Shown piece after piece: positions 22,326-33,657 of a stretch of 64,000 nucleotides of DNA. A program made the translations under genes and the position numbers. This DNA comes from Myrmaecium sp. VS I D KN 1 (Eukaryota > Ascomycota > Dothideomycetes > Valsariales > Valsariaceae), in NCBI GenBank assembly GCA_019775845.1, contig JADQAV010000027.1, positions 1 to 64,000 on the forward strand, given 5' to 3'. Under the pieces are notes generated by a model. That model did not search any database and was not told the DNA's origin. It saw only the letters and a program-made list of their open reading frames with translations. How positions within the stretch are numbered: the stretch's first letter is position 1; every line of letters starts with the position of its first letter.

Positions 22326-23681
22326 CGTGTGGATCGAGGTGAGTGTCCGCTTTCGGAATTTCTCGAGAGCTTTGAAACTCAGTTGGCGTTGTGACTTTGC
22401 TGTTCAACCTCCGGAAAGGGAGGGAGCAAGACGACTCTCAGCCTCGGCCAGGTACAACGACGATCTCGCGAGAATCACAAGCAGCTCGACACAGGATTCG
22501 TATATCGGTCGGCCACTGGTAAGGGTATTGCTCGCAGGTCTGTCGGAAACCAAGAATGTAAACGAAAGCGATCTAACAGCTGCCGCCCCAATCTCGTTAA
22601 CGACAGGCAGATCGTGTAGGTTTCCAGTCGAGTGAACGCAGGAGGAGGAAGAAGAGGAGAAAAGAAACCACGAACCCACGCGCAAAAAAGAGAAAGAGAG
22701 CGTGTGCGGTAGTAAAAGAAGGAAAAAAGAAAAAGAAGACAGGCAGCCAAGCCCAAGAAAAGGGGCGGTGGAAGTGGTGGGAGTGAAGTGGGATGGTGTG
22801 AAGTGGAGTGGAGGGGAGGGGGGAACGGCAGCTGAACGGTTGCCTTACCGTAGATTCTTCATCCATCCTTCCACTCGCGTGCTTCGGAGGCGTTCACGAG
22901 AGAGAGGTACTTTTGTGATCGTCGCCATCCCTAGCATCTGTTGTACTCTTGAATCTGGGGCGGACGACGCTGTGGCGGGCATGTCCGCCTTGTTTGGGAG
23001 CTTTCACTATTCTTTAAGAAGATGCTACGGGTTGTTTGATCGTTCATCGTTTGATTGTACAAACATCTCCCGTATGTACATACACACATATATACACATC
23101 CAGATCAGCGGTGGGAAAAGGATGTGGAGGTGGCAGGTGGAGGAGGGATGCATGTCGTGCTAGCCCGGGATGTCCACGCCATCGATAAAAGTGGTGACTT
23201 TCGCTCGGTTAGGTGATTTAGCGGGGGATGTGACAGGGTAGCATCTCAGCCTGCTCATGTACATATATACATACTGTAGGTACATATTTTTTCCGAATAA
23301 ACACTGGCTCGGATTTCGACCTTCTTTTATCTTCAGGTCCATATCCATCTACGGCGGAGCAGAGAAAAGAGAAAAAAAAATAGAAGGAAGAAGGAGATCG
23401 GGAAGTCCGAAGTAGAGAGAGAGAGAGCAAGGTGAGGTGAGGAGAGCATCTCGGATCCATAGACCGCTAGTACAGTACATAGAGGATGAGCAAAACGCAA
23501 GGATCGCTGTCGTCATCATGGGATCCGGGCCGAGACGTTTACCTACCTTATCGATCGTCAGGACTCGGGTCGGGTCGGAGGAAGAGAAAACGAAACGAAA
23601 CGAAACAGAAATCATAGCTACTTTCTGATTATATTTATCCTGATAAATCTAAATCCGATAAGATCTAACCAAACAAACCCC
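22326..23681. other. Intergenic, upstream of the DHA2 gene and downstream of the sulfatase
   Basis: No coding sequence is recognised. The stretch has purine-rich and pyrimidine-rich tracts near 22640-22830 and 23360-23430. Confidence 0.45.
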
Positions 23682-25827
23682 TCACAGCTCAAACCCCTCC
23701 TCCCCCACAACCACCACCTTCCCATCCCTGAAATCCTCCCAAAACGCGCCCTCCGCCTGCTTAATATACCCCGGCGCACACCACTCAAACCCCACCCTCC
23801 CATACCTCTTCGCAAACCGCTCATACCACCCATCAAATCGCGGATCAAGCGCTTGGTCCAAACTGCCCACTTCCTCCCCCACTTCCTCCTCCTCTGCTTC
23901 TCTTACTCGCTCGACGAGATCAACACGACGACGACCATGCAGTTCCATCCACGGATCCACGCACGCGGCGCCTCGACAGGACTTCAGGACGAAAAGCAGG
24001 GCGTCGAGACGAGCGAGGAGGTCGGGGAGGGGGACGGTACGGATGGCGGCGGTGGCGGTGGCGGCAGGAAGCGAGGAGGCGGCGGGGTGGAGGTTGTGGA
24101 GTTGGTCGGGGTCGGCCTGGGAGGGTAGTCAGGATGGGTTTGTTGGAGGGAAAAGGGGGGGGAGGGAGGAGGTAGGCATAACGTACGTTCAAATCGTACA
24201 GTTCGCGCTCGCCGTTGCACCAGACGGCGTAGTACAGGTTCCAGGTCTGTCCCGCGATCCGGAGGGCTTTGTATGTGTTGTTCACGTGGCGCTTTCCTGC
24301 GTTTTGGCATTGCGCCGTCAGTCACCGAAGCATATGATAGCGGTTAAAGACATTCAAGACTGGGGGAACCTACCACCAAAATCGCCTTCCTCCAATCCCC
24401 ATCCCCAGTACTCCACATTGACGTGCTCCCTCTTGACCCTCCGCCGGCTGCCGCCCTCCGGCCTCCAGCCCTTGCCTTCTTCCTGGATCTCCCCCTTCTC
24501 AAGCGGGATCGCCCGCCCGTCCAACGCCAACCCCACCCCCGTCACGCCGGCAAGCTTCAAGAATGTCGGCGCCAGATCGGTATGGCTCGAGGCCCAGCCC
24601 GCGTCCACCGTCCGTCCCTTCTCCACCCCAGGCCCCCGCACCACCAGCGGAACCCGGATGTCCTCCTCGTACCCGCACTCCTTGCCCGGCTGCAGCCGAT
24701 GTTGGCCGATGTGGAACCCGTTGTCGCTGGTGTAGAAGATGTACGTGTTCTCAAGTATGCCAGACTGCTCCAGCCGCCTCACCACCGAGGCCACAAGCTC
24801 ATCGACAGCCTGCAAGCTCCGCAGCCGCTGCCGGTAGAAGTGGTCGTTGTACGCGACGTTATCGGCGGACTGGCGGGGCAGGTCGCGCACCCAGCTCGCG
24901 CCCGAGGCATCGGATGGGTTGAAGTTCAGTGTCCGGGGCACGCGGACGTGCTTGAAGAGGTGCCGGTGGCGGTCGGCGGGGATGGGAGCGGTGAAGCGCG
25001 GCAGGCCGGATGAGGGGGAGAAGTCGACATTGGCGTGTGGGGCGACGGGGGCGATGGTGAGGAAGAATGGTGCATTAGGATCGTCGAGGGCGAGGGAGAG
25101 GAGGCGATGGGCGTTCTCGGCGAGGATATCGGTCGTGTAGGCACCTGGAAGGGTCACGGGCGGGTCTCGATCGCGCTGCCAGGTGCTGTTGAGGTACTGG
25201 TAGGTGTGGGGGTCGAGGAGGAAGTCCTGGATGGAAGGAGCAGCGGGTTAGGATGGTAGCAAGAAGGAGGGCGGGCTCAAGACTTACGCTGCTGTTCCAA
25301 CCACGCGGAAATGGCTTGTCATAGTTGTGCACGCTGTGGGCGTTCATCAACTTGCCGGTGTAGTAGGTGTTGTAGCCGGCCTGCTGGAGCCAGAGGGGGA
25401 GGTAGTCGTCGTTCAGCCCTTGGGTGACGAACTTGGGATAGCCGCCATAGGGAGGGTTGACGTCGGTGACATTGGTGTTGTGGGCGGCCTTGCCGGTGAG
25501 CAGCGAGACGCGCGAAGGGCAGCAGACGGCGATGGTGCAGTAGTGGTGAGTGTAGAGGGTGCCGTGGTCGAGGAGGTGGTGCTGGAGCAAGGGCTGGTAG
25601 TCGAGCGAGTGAAGCTGCAGGTCCTGGTCGTCGGTGATGATGAAGACGATGTTGGGACGAGTGGTGGTGGTGGAGGAAGAAGAAGAGGAGGAGGAGGTGA
25701 GAGGAAATGGTTGTTGATGTTGTTGGTGAAGAGGTGCTTGGCCTTGAGCTGCGGAGAAGGAGATGGAGGAGAAGAGGAGAGGGAGCACCAACAAGGCCGA
25801 GAGGCCGGAGATGGTTCGGCTCCGCAT
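23682..25827 (-). CDS. Secreted sulfatase (arylsulfatase type)
   Basis: Four exons on the minus strand, 25827-25288, 25226-24374, 24296-24187 and 24116-23682, give 645 residues. A signal peptide (about residues 1-28, ALLVLPLLFSSISFSAAQ) is followed by a Ser/Thr linker and the sulfatase fold: RPNIVFIITDDQD with the metal-binding Asp pair near 66-67. Next is the active-site motif VCCPSRVSLLTG, in which C102 of C-x-P-S-R is the Cys converted to formylglycine. Then come YNTYYTGKLMN, 'FFLTIAPVAPHANV' and 'YTSDNGFHIGQHRL', the second metal site. The final exons carry 'ELYDLN' joined to ADPDQLHNL, a typical late block. It hydrolyses sulfate esters, probably aryl or sugar sulfates, outside the cell, releasing sulfate or the alcohol. 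The upstream in-frame ATG at 25887 would put 20 residues before the signal peptide, so 25827 is preferred. Confidence 0.9.
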
Positions 25828-26466
25828 TGTCGTGGGTCGATGGAGTTGAGATGCGAACAGTGAAGCAATCCAGACTCCAACAACCACTCACAGTCTTCTT
25901 CGCCCCCGAGAAAAGAAGAGGGAGAGGTCGTGGTGTTGAGAGGAAAAAAGCCGGCGCGAAGCGGACGGAGGACAAGTGTGAATGGAACGTCGCAGGCATC
26001 CAGGCATTAAGGCACCCTTCTGTGCATCTCCCATGGCTCACAGGGGAAAATGACGTGCTCCGCCCATCAACTGAGCAAATCGCGCCCTCCTCTCCACCAT
26101 CTCCATCATCTCCGCCATCTCCATCTTCTCAGCTCACGGCATGGAAGTCGTGCTCCCTCTCCGCTTGGTCTAAATACCATACTGAACTGACCGGCTTTTT
26201 CGAGCCTGCAGTCAAGTTTTTCCAAGCAAGGCAACCTGCCCGCGCTCTGCTCTGCTCTTCTCTATATCTATCACCTCCTGCGGGAATCGCATTGGAACGC
26301 AGAAGAAAGGAGGAAGGGCTGGAAAGAGGTAGGTAATCCTAACGACCTCTCAACGGGCGTGCGTCCACAGAGGAGCCCTCCCCCCCTTCCTCCACGCATC
26401 GACGTTAGCTGTCTGATCGACGGGAAGAGATGAAGACCGGGGGAATGGGAGGCGGAGAATGATGGA
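25828..26466. other. Promoter region of the sulfatase gene
   Basis: No gene is seen. It also lies where the C-terminal lobe of the minus-strand kinase should be, and no kinase sequence continues into it. Confidence 0.4.
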
Positions 26467-28043
26467 TCAAGGGCGAGTGAAGCAGAGGGAAGAAGGCGGG
26501 TCAGAGGAAAGGCAAAGGACAGGGGAGGTCAAGCGAAGGGAACCTGAAGGGAGGTGAACTGGACCTTCCCCGTGGCTCATCGGGTCACCTACCAGGGCAC
26601 CCAGGTTCCAAATATCCGCGCTCGCGCGCCATGTACAGCCCAGGAAGACCTCTGGGGCGCGGTAGCGGGGTGACTGGATGGGGTCAAGCCTTCCGAGCGC
26701 GCCGTCCGCCAGAGGCAGCGAGCTGTCGTAGCCCGCGAGACAGACATGCGCTGCATCGGCGCCGCGTGGTGGGCGAAACGCCATCCCCCCCAACTGCTCA
26801 TCCCGGTCCTGCAGCGAATCGGTGACGGTCAGGTGGTGGTGGTGCTCATCGTGCCTCTCACCTATCTCGCCCTGCTCATGCGGCTCCGCCGGCAGGACGA
26901 GCTTAGGGAAGGGAAGGCGTCCCTCCCGGAAGGCGGCGACCACCTCACCCTGATAGGTGGCATCTTCCGTCCCCATCAGGACGCTGGTATCACGAATATC
27001 TATATCAGCGACGGAGTTGGTCAGTTGCTCTGTTCACGTCCGAATGTCGCAATTGCCTTGTGGGCCGGCTCCTCTCCCCCTGGCAATGAATTGCCGTTGA
27101 CAAGAGTAAAGGCCAGATAGTAGGTTCCTTATGCTTACCCGCATGTACGGCATGCACTTCCTCGTGCATGAAGTCGAGCGCCTGCAGGAGGCCGTAAACG
27201 ACCCTCTTGAACAGCTCTCGATCCAGCCGCCGCCCTGGGCACCGCTGCCGGAACTGGTACAGTGTCTCCCGCACGGGCTCGTACACCAGGACGCGATGCC
27301 ATACTCCGTGCAGCCCCATCGCCAAACGCTTCTCGCTGGCTTCTCGGAGAAATTTTGCACCTGGGTGAGAGGGCCGTTCTGAGCACTTCTTACTTACCTT
27401 CACTGCCATCCCGGCATCCAGCTCCCGTGCCATGTCGGCATCCTGGCCGGCCTTGGGATTATAGGGAAATATCCTGACCGTCAAGTAGCGCGGGAGTTCG
27501 AGTAATCGGAGGATGTTCTCGCGGATCGACTCTGTTTGTTCCATAATCACTGGTTCTCCTCTGGAATCCACGTCTTTGCTGTTGGCATGTTAGATAAGGT
27601 AAGAGATACGACTGTAGGGGAGAGGGGGATAGCGGTAGGAAAGAAAAACAAGGTGAGTATCAAGAGGGACAGGGACGGATCGAAATCGAAATCACCTACT
27701 AAGCCAAGTTCTCCGCCAACCATACCGAGCCCTGGCCTGCGCGGTCGCAGAGCTTGACGAGAAGTTCGAAACCGTCCCTCACCTCCTGGAACGCAGCCTC
27801 GGACAACATCTGAACCGTCTTAGCAGAGCAGCCCAAGGTGTCCCCCGGCCGCACTCCAAGATGGTATGTGAGGCGGAACTCATTGGCGTTCCCGGGAAAG
27901 CGGCGCACGCGCTGCGACATGAGCCTGCTGCACGCGATGGATGGGAATGCCCGGCTGGGAGATCCAGTGGCGAGGGGGGATGGAAGGGAAGACCGGCGAA
28001 ACTGCCGTCTTGCCTCCCGTAACAGCATCAGGACCGTCATCAT
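26467..28043 (-). pseudogene. SRPK-like protein kinase, truncated and degenerate
   Basis: Three pieces in order on the minus strand resemble the fungal SRPK-like kinase family. The first (28043-27699) has 'FELLVKLCDRAGQGSVWLAENL', a glycine-loop region, and meets a stop right after it. The second (27571-27139) has MAVKV, the candidate ATP-binding Lys, and LVYEPVRETLYQF and LLQALDFMHEEVHAVHA. A 139-nt intron (27138-27000) then joins to DIRDTSVLM. The third has the very recognisable IQSPRYRAPEVFLGCTWRA and ADIWNLG. The HRD-like site reads HADIRDTS and the place of DFG reads LAGYDSS, so the Asn and the metal-binding Asp of an active kinase are not evident. Nothing after ADIWNLGALV resembles the rest of the C-lobe. 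It is either a dead remnant or a pseudokinase with exons I could not resolve; the region 27572-27698 between pieces 1 and 2 is unclear. Confidence 0.58.
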
Positions 28044-29056
28044 CGATTGGCGGATGGTGGTGTACTTGGACAGAAGGGTGAAAGATTCACTTGCGGGATG
28101 ATCGCCTTTTATACCATGCAGAGGACAGCGTGGCAGCTCCTTTGCGACCTCTGCCCCTGAGCAGAAACCGAAGTCAAACTTGCACAGCTTGATCGGCCGA
28201 GTACGGTTCGCCTCCCGGGTGAGACTATGCCCTCCTAGGTGGTTGGATCAGATTAATGCTCGAGTACGTTGATCTTTACAGCCGTGTCTTCGTCATTTCG
28301 AACCCCAAGATTGCTGGCTCGCTCTCTGTAAAGACGCCTTCAGGCACTGGCGACGAAGCGCGGTACCGCATAGGACAGAAATAGAAGGGATCTGTCTTCA
28401 TGCATAGTAGATGAAGCGAGGTCGACACAGAGAACGGAGATGAAAGACGCAAGGAAGTCGGTCATCGTCAGCCTACGCAGCAGAGTCTCTACCAGTCTCT
28501 ACCTAGCCTTTGATCTGGATATCAAGCCAGGACTAGCACGCCTTCACCTCGTTCAGAGAGACAGGTCAGTTAGAATCGGCTGTCCTGATATCGGAGCGTC
28601 CCAATTGCTCTCATGTGGTTCTCACGCCGTGTACTTGCGAGGGAGAAGCGATGGATTGAACTGGAGGAGGATCAAGATGCGAGAGGAGGAAGGAATGGTG
28701 GACATGGATGACCAATCCCGTTTCTTACGGCAGTGTACTTAGTAAGAGCCTCGTACCAAACAAAATCAATATGATACGGATACAGTACTGTACGGAGTAC
28801 CCTCACCGATCTTATCTTATCTGATGGACCCCGCGGAAGCCTTTTGGGATGACGGCCGTTTCTGCGTTGGCCAAAGCTCCCCAGTCGAGACAGACGTCCG
28901 TCGACGACGTTCGTTCTCCCTCCCTTTCCCTCTCAACCCCGTCTCTCTTTTCACCATTCACGCCTTGCCAGTTCACTCTCTGCTAAGTTTACATCTTCAC
29001 CCTTCTACCCCAGTTTCGGACGGCGCACCGTGCTCCGCACAGCAACCCGTGCAGCC
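28044..29056. other. Intergenic, promoter of the coilin-like gene on the right
   Basis: No gene is seen. A 100-codon ORF at 28440-28742 plus has no recognisable features. Confidence 0.4.
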
Positions 29057-31699
29057 ATGCGTCTCCGCCTGTCCATACACCGGCATGGCCTGCCTGTCAC
29101 CAACACCCTCTGGTTTGTTCCCGATGAGGACGCCCACAAGGTCGCCACGGTCGCGACTCTCCTCGAGGAAGTCAACGAAATCATCCCGCTTGAGGCCGCG
29201 GACTGGGGCCTGGAGGACTACGTCGTGCAAGTTGCCGGCTTTGACTGCCTCCATTTCCTCCCCGTCACCCAGGTCCTGAAGGACGAGGACCAAGTCACGT
29301 AAGACCGGCCCCGCTGCTGTCGCGATGGAGGCCTGCTAACGCCATGACCGCACAGAATTCGGCCGTTGACCACGACCGAGATCCGCGCGCGCACGCTCGC
29401 TGGCCGACACCAGATCAATGAGGGCGGTCAACACCTGGTCGACGGCGTTCCGTTCGGTAGACCACTGCTGCGCACTCCGAACCGACCGGGCGTTGCCATC
29501 CCTTCGCGCAAGCGCAAACGTGTCATCGCCCAAGAGAACGAGGACGTGGACGACGACGACGTGCTGGCTCTGCCAGAAGGTGAGGAAGACGATGACACCC
29601 ACGTTGGAGGGTCAGAAGAGTCGGACACGGGAGCCGACCGTTCAAAAAAGCAGAAGCTGGTACATTTTGACGGCGAAGACGATTTGCTGCCATCTGACGA
29701 GGAAGATGAGGACGAATATCAGCCGGATGAGGAGGAAGAGAGCTCGGAGGGTTCAGAGCGCGACAGCGATTCCGACTCGAACTATTCGAGCGACGGCGCA
29801 GACGAGAAGGTCGAAGAGCACCACCTCAGTGGTGCAAACGATACCGACAGCGACTCCGACACCTCTAGTGATGACACAAGCGGGACTTCTTCAACCAGCG
29901 CAGTGGACACGCCCGAGACCAACAAAAGCTTGAAAGAACCACAGTCAGGAAGCAGCGAAGAGGGTAGCGATGATGAGAACGAGTCCCACCTCGACACCAC
30001 TTCAAGTTCCTCGAATTCCAGCTCGGTCAGCAGCTCAGCTTCTGGCTCCGAGCCCGAAGAGTTGTCGTCGAAACCGACCGTGACCACGCACAAAGCAAAA
30101 CCGAAGCCGACGTCTGTGGCCCCGAAACCACCGGGAGAAGGCAAGATGACCACCAGGATGCGCAATGCTCGCAAGCGCGTCGCCAAGAAACTTAACCGTT
30201 TGAAGGCAGCAGGCATCCTCCCGCATGATGCGAACAAGGCGGACTTGCAACTGTACCTAGCCAGCATCGGCGAGCAGCCGGACCAAGACGTGTTAGCCAT
30301 GGATGCAGAAGGACGGGAGCAGGGAGAAACCCCACCGCAAACGACGGCGACCGAGACTGCAAATCAAAAGGGTCGCGTGGACACCACCCAGACCCAAACC
30401 ACCGGCGATGATCGAACCTCCACCTCCGCGAATCCAGCAACACGTCAACTCAGCCCTCGATCGGAGGAAAAACGCCAAAGACTGCTGGCTGCCCTCGCGT
30501 CTGGCGGCGGCGTTGACGTGACCGATGAAGTGAACGCACGCTCTGCCTCCAGATCAACACTTACGCCCCCCATTGCCCCAACGACCGAGGCGGCCGATGC
30601 GGCTGCCGCTGTTGAAGAACAGCTTCGTAAACGGCCCAAGTTTGATACGGTGCCCGGACAACGCTTCATCTTGAATGCCCTGGGTCTCGGGTCGCGGCCG
30701 CCTCGGAATGACGCTGAGAGGGAGACGCTGAGGGCAAAGCAGGCTGCGAAGTTTGGAAAGGGCAAGAAGGACGAGGCAGTCGAGGCCCCGCAAGAGCAAC
30801 CGAAAGAGAGACCCACGCGTCCTGACGACTACTGGAAGCAACGCATCGACCTGGTTGCCGTCGAGTGTGCGGAAGAGGAGTGGATGGGGTTGGTCGAGCC
30901 ACCGCCGCCGTTCCCGTTTCGGCAACGGTGGTATGAGCAACCGAAGAAGAAGAAGAAAGGGAAGAAGGGCCGAAGGGATGGCGGCGAGGAGGGTCAGTGC
31001 GATACGCAGTGGATGCCGGAGTTCTGGGCTGAGGAAGGAAGGGATGGACTGATCTATGAGGATGTCGAAGAGGACGTGCAGGAAGGAGAGCCTGACGAAG
31101 ACCAGGCTATGGCGATGGATGGAGACGATGACAAGGCAAGCTTACAGCTCCAACAGGAGGCAGGTGTGCAGGGCGCCGCTGGGGTTGCGGATGGAAGGAA
31201 GGAAGTCCTTGAAGACGACCTTCCTCCACTCCCAGAAGATATGTCTGTCCTGCCCGTCCTCGCGCCGGCGGATGTGCGGCCGGGCACGGTGATCGCGTTC
31301 AAGCGGCTGGAGATCCGGAACTGCATGCCGCAGGTGTCGCCCTGGCGCATGGGACGGGTGCTGGAGACGGTGGCGGACGGGGTGATGCGGGTCCGGCTCG
31401 CGAAGCGGGACTGGGAGAGCCTTGCGCCGCGGAAGCAGAGGCGGGTGGACAGCAGGGGCCGGAGGATCTTCGAGCGGTGGGAGGCGGATCTCGTGGGCGA
31501 GGACGATGATGAGGAAGGAGAGGAGGGGGAGGAGGAAGGGGTGGTGGAGGTGGAGTGGGCAGGGCTGGTGGAGGGTAGGAAAGTGTGTGATGGCCAGCCG
31601 GGAGAGCAGGAGCAGGAGCAGGAACAGGGACAAGGGCAAGAAGAAGGGGCGGACGCAGATGGCGGGAGCCAGGACATCGCCATGGCCCAACAGGGCTGA
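29057..31699 (+). CDS. Coilin-like nuclear protein, fungal type
   Basis: Two exons, 29057-29298 and 29356-31699, give 861 residues. The N-terminus (MRLRLSIHRHGLP, then 'LEEVNEIIPLEAADWGLEDYVVQ' and FDCLHFLPV) is the ubiquitin-like coilin N-terminal domain as found in fungi. The 57-nt intron joins DEDQV to TIRPLTTTEIRARTLAGRHQ, and the conserved block GGQHLVDGVPFGRPLL follows. Residues about 110-260 are extremely acidic and Ser-rich. A basic segment (RMRNARKRVAKKLNRL) comes near 280. The last quarter (about 700-800, PPLPEDMSVLPVLAPADVRP, then GTVIAFKRLEIR and 'VLETVADGVMRVRLAKRDW') looks like the atypical Tudor domain of coilin. Coilin organises Cajal bodies and snRNP maturation in animals and plants. 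Its role in fungi is little known. The identification rests on my recall of fungal homologues. Confidence 0.78.
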
Positions 31700-33657
31700 T
31701 CTTTTTGTCTCTCCTAAATAGGAAGGGACCATGTACCTACTTAGCGAGAAGAGAGAACGCAGCATAAATAGCAAACCATCTCCCTCATCCTCGCCGTCCT
31801 CGTCTTCTTCATCCCACCCAGCCAACCAACCAATCAACCATTGAACCTCACTTCTCCTCGAGAGTCCCTCTCCTTGCACAGCAACCCCCTCCCCGAGTCC
31901 TTGTCAACCTCACTTCCCTCTCTCATGCAAAAAAAAAGAGAAAACCCTCACCATGATTTTTTATCCGCCGCCGTGGCGAACGACGAGATCCCTCTTTCTC
32001 CTTCCTCTTCAGGCAAGCCAATCCAGTTCAACATGTTCCCCGGGGGACCAAGCGGCGAAGAAGATTTCCAAGTTTCCAGTTGGCGCGGTGGGGTGGTGGA
32101 AGGTCCAGTGGTGAGTTTCGCTTTTTGCTTTCTGGTCCTCCGGGTGCTTCTTGCCCTTCTTTCGCGCATACTAAACTGACCCACCTTCTTCTTTCGCCGT
32201 ATGAACAGAGAGAAGAAAAGGAGCTACCCCCTCTGCACCACGCCCAAACCCTCAACCCAGACGTCAAAATCGACATCGACACATCCAGCACAACGTGAAC
32301 CAGCATCGCAGCTGACCAACGTCATACTCAGACCCCACGCAGAGCGAGCCGTGTGCGGCCGTTTATCTGCCTCGGCATCAGACCTCACCATCAACACAGG
32401 GGAAGGGAGCTGAGGGAGGGGGGAAGGGGGGAAGGGAGCCAAGGAAAAGGAACCGGGGGACGAGGGAAGACGTTCGACCTCTTCTCCACCAAGCCCACGC
32501 CATGCTACGCGATCCCAAGCAGCCCCGTCGCGGATGCGCTGCCCTACTTTATCTGCTTTTCATGCTCAAGCAGCTAAGTCTCACATCCTATTTCAGCCGA
32601 ACGGAAGAGCTTGCGGAGAGCCGGATGCGGTCTTTGTCACTCTCAAGAGGCGTGAGATGGTATAAGGCGGGAAGGGCAGGAGGTGTGGTCGTCGCCCTTC
32701 AGGCTTCAGGCTATCTTGAGCACGCGGTCCTCCCTTGCGGAAGCGCAGTGCAACACTAGTGCTCCGTCGATGGTGACGAGACTCTTTACCGCAGGACGCG
32801 CGGCGGAGGGAAATGTGCTGGGGCGTGGATAGATGGGAGAAAGACGAGGGTTAGTGGGTTGAGGGCTGGGTAATGTTGGGAGGAGAAGGGAGACGGTGGG
32901 GGAGACGGTGGGGGAGGAAGATGATGGCGTTGGGGACAGGAGTTCACCCCCCTGGGTGGCCACTCAACTCACAAAATACGGCGAGACTCTGGAAAAGGAT
33001 TGCCCGAAAGAGGCAAAAAAGATTTCCAAGTTTCCCTTCGCAAAGCAACGGTGAGTTTTTCTTTCCTCGTTGTCCCCCCTAGCCTTACATGTGATGACTC
33101 ACCTCTCGCCGAACAATAGGTAGGGGGGAAACCCCATGAGAACGTCAAAGACAGCCGACCCGCTAGGTACGCTACATGCGACGGTGCGGCTAGGCCGCAC
33201 TAAGGACGTCAAGGGAGTGGGCATCTCCCTGCATGCACCTGTACCCGGATGGGACGACGCTGCCATCCCGACGCCTGCATCCGATAGGTACCTCTTGGTC
33301 GCGAGGTAAAGGGGTCTAATAAGTCCGAAGGGAAGGGGAAGGGGGGAGCGGGGAAGGTGGGAGGGGGGAGGGGAGAAGGGAGCTGAGGGAGGGAGGAGGG
33401 GGGAGGAAGATAAAGATGGAGATGGTAGGTGATGGGATTGAAAGACTCTCGCGAGAGATAAGATACTAACAGAGAAGGAAAATAAAGGAGAAGAGAAAGA
33501 TATCAAACGCCCTGTGAACGCCCTCCAGCCGCAGTCGCAGCCCCAGCCGCGGCGATGTCCGTCCTGCTTTTTTTCTTCCGTTCACCCTCTTTCGTTTTTC
33601 AATCCGCCCTCTATCTCACACTGCTTCCCGCCGCCACAAGCCAACATCCCTCCATCC
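31700..33657. other. Intergenic between converging coilin-like and RPA43 genes
   Basis: It is 2 kb with no convincing gene. ORFs of 70-135 codons are low-complexity shadows. It has G-rich tracts at 32413-32460 and 33330-33410. Confidence 0.45.

Noticed and set aside
27353-27389. A possible 37-nt intron (GTAAGT to CACCCAG) in the kinase middle piece
   Set aside because: Splicing it would move the following part out of the frame that reads LVYEPVRETLYQF, so the unspliced reading is preferred.
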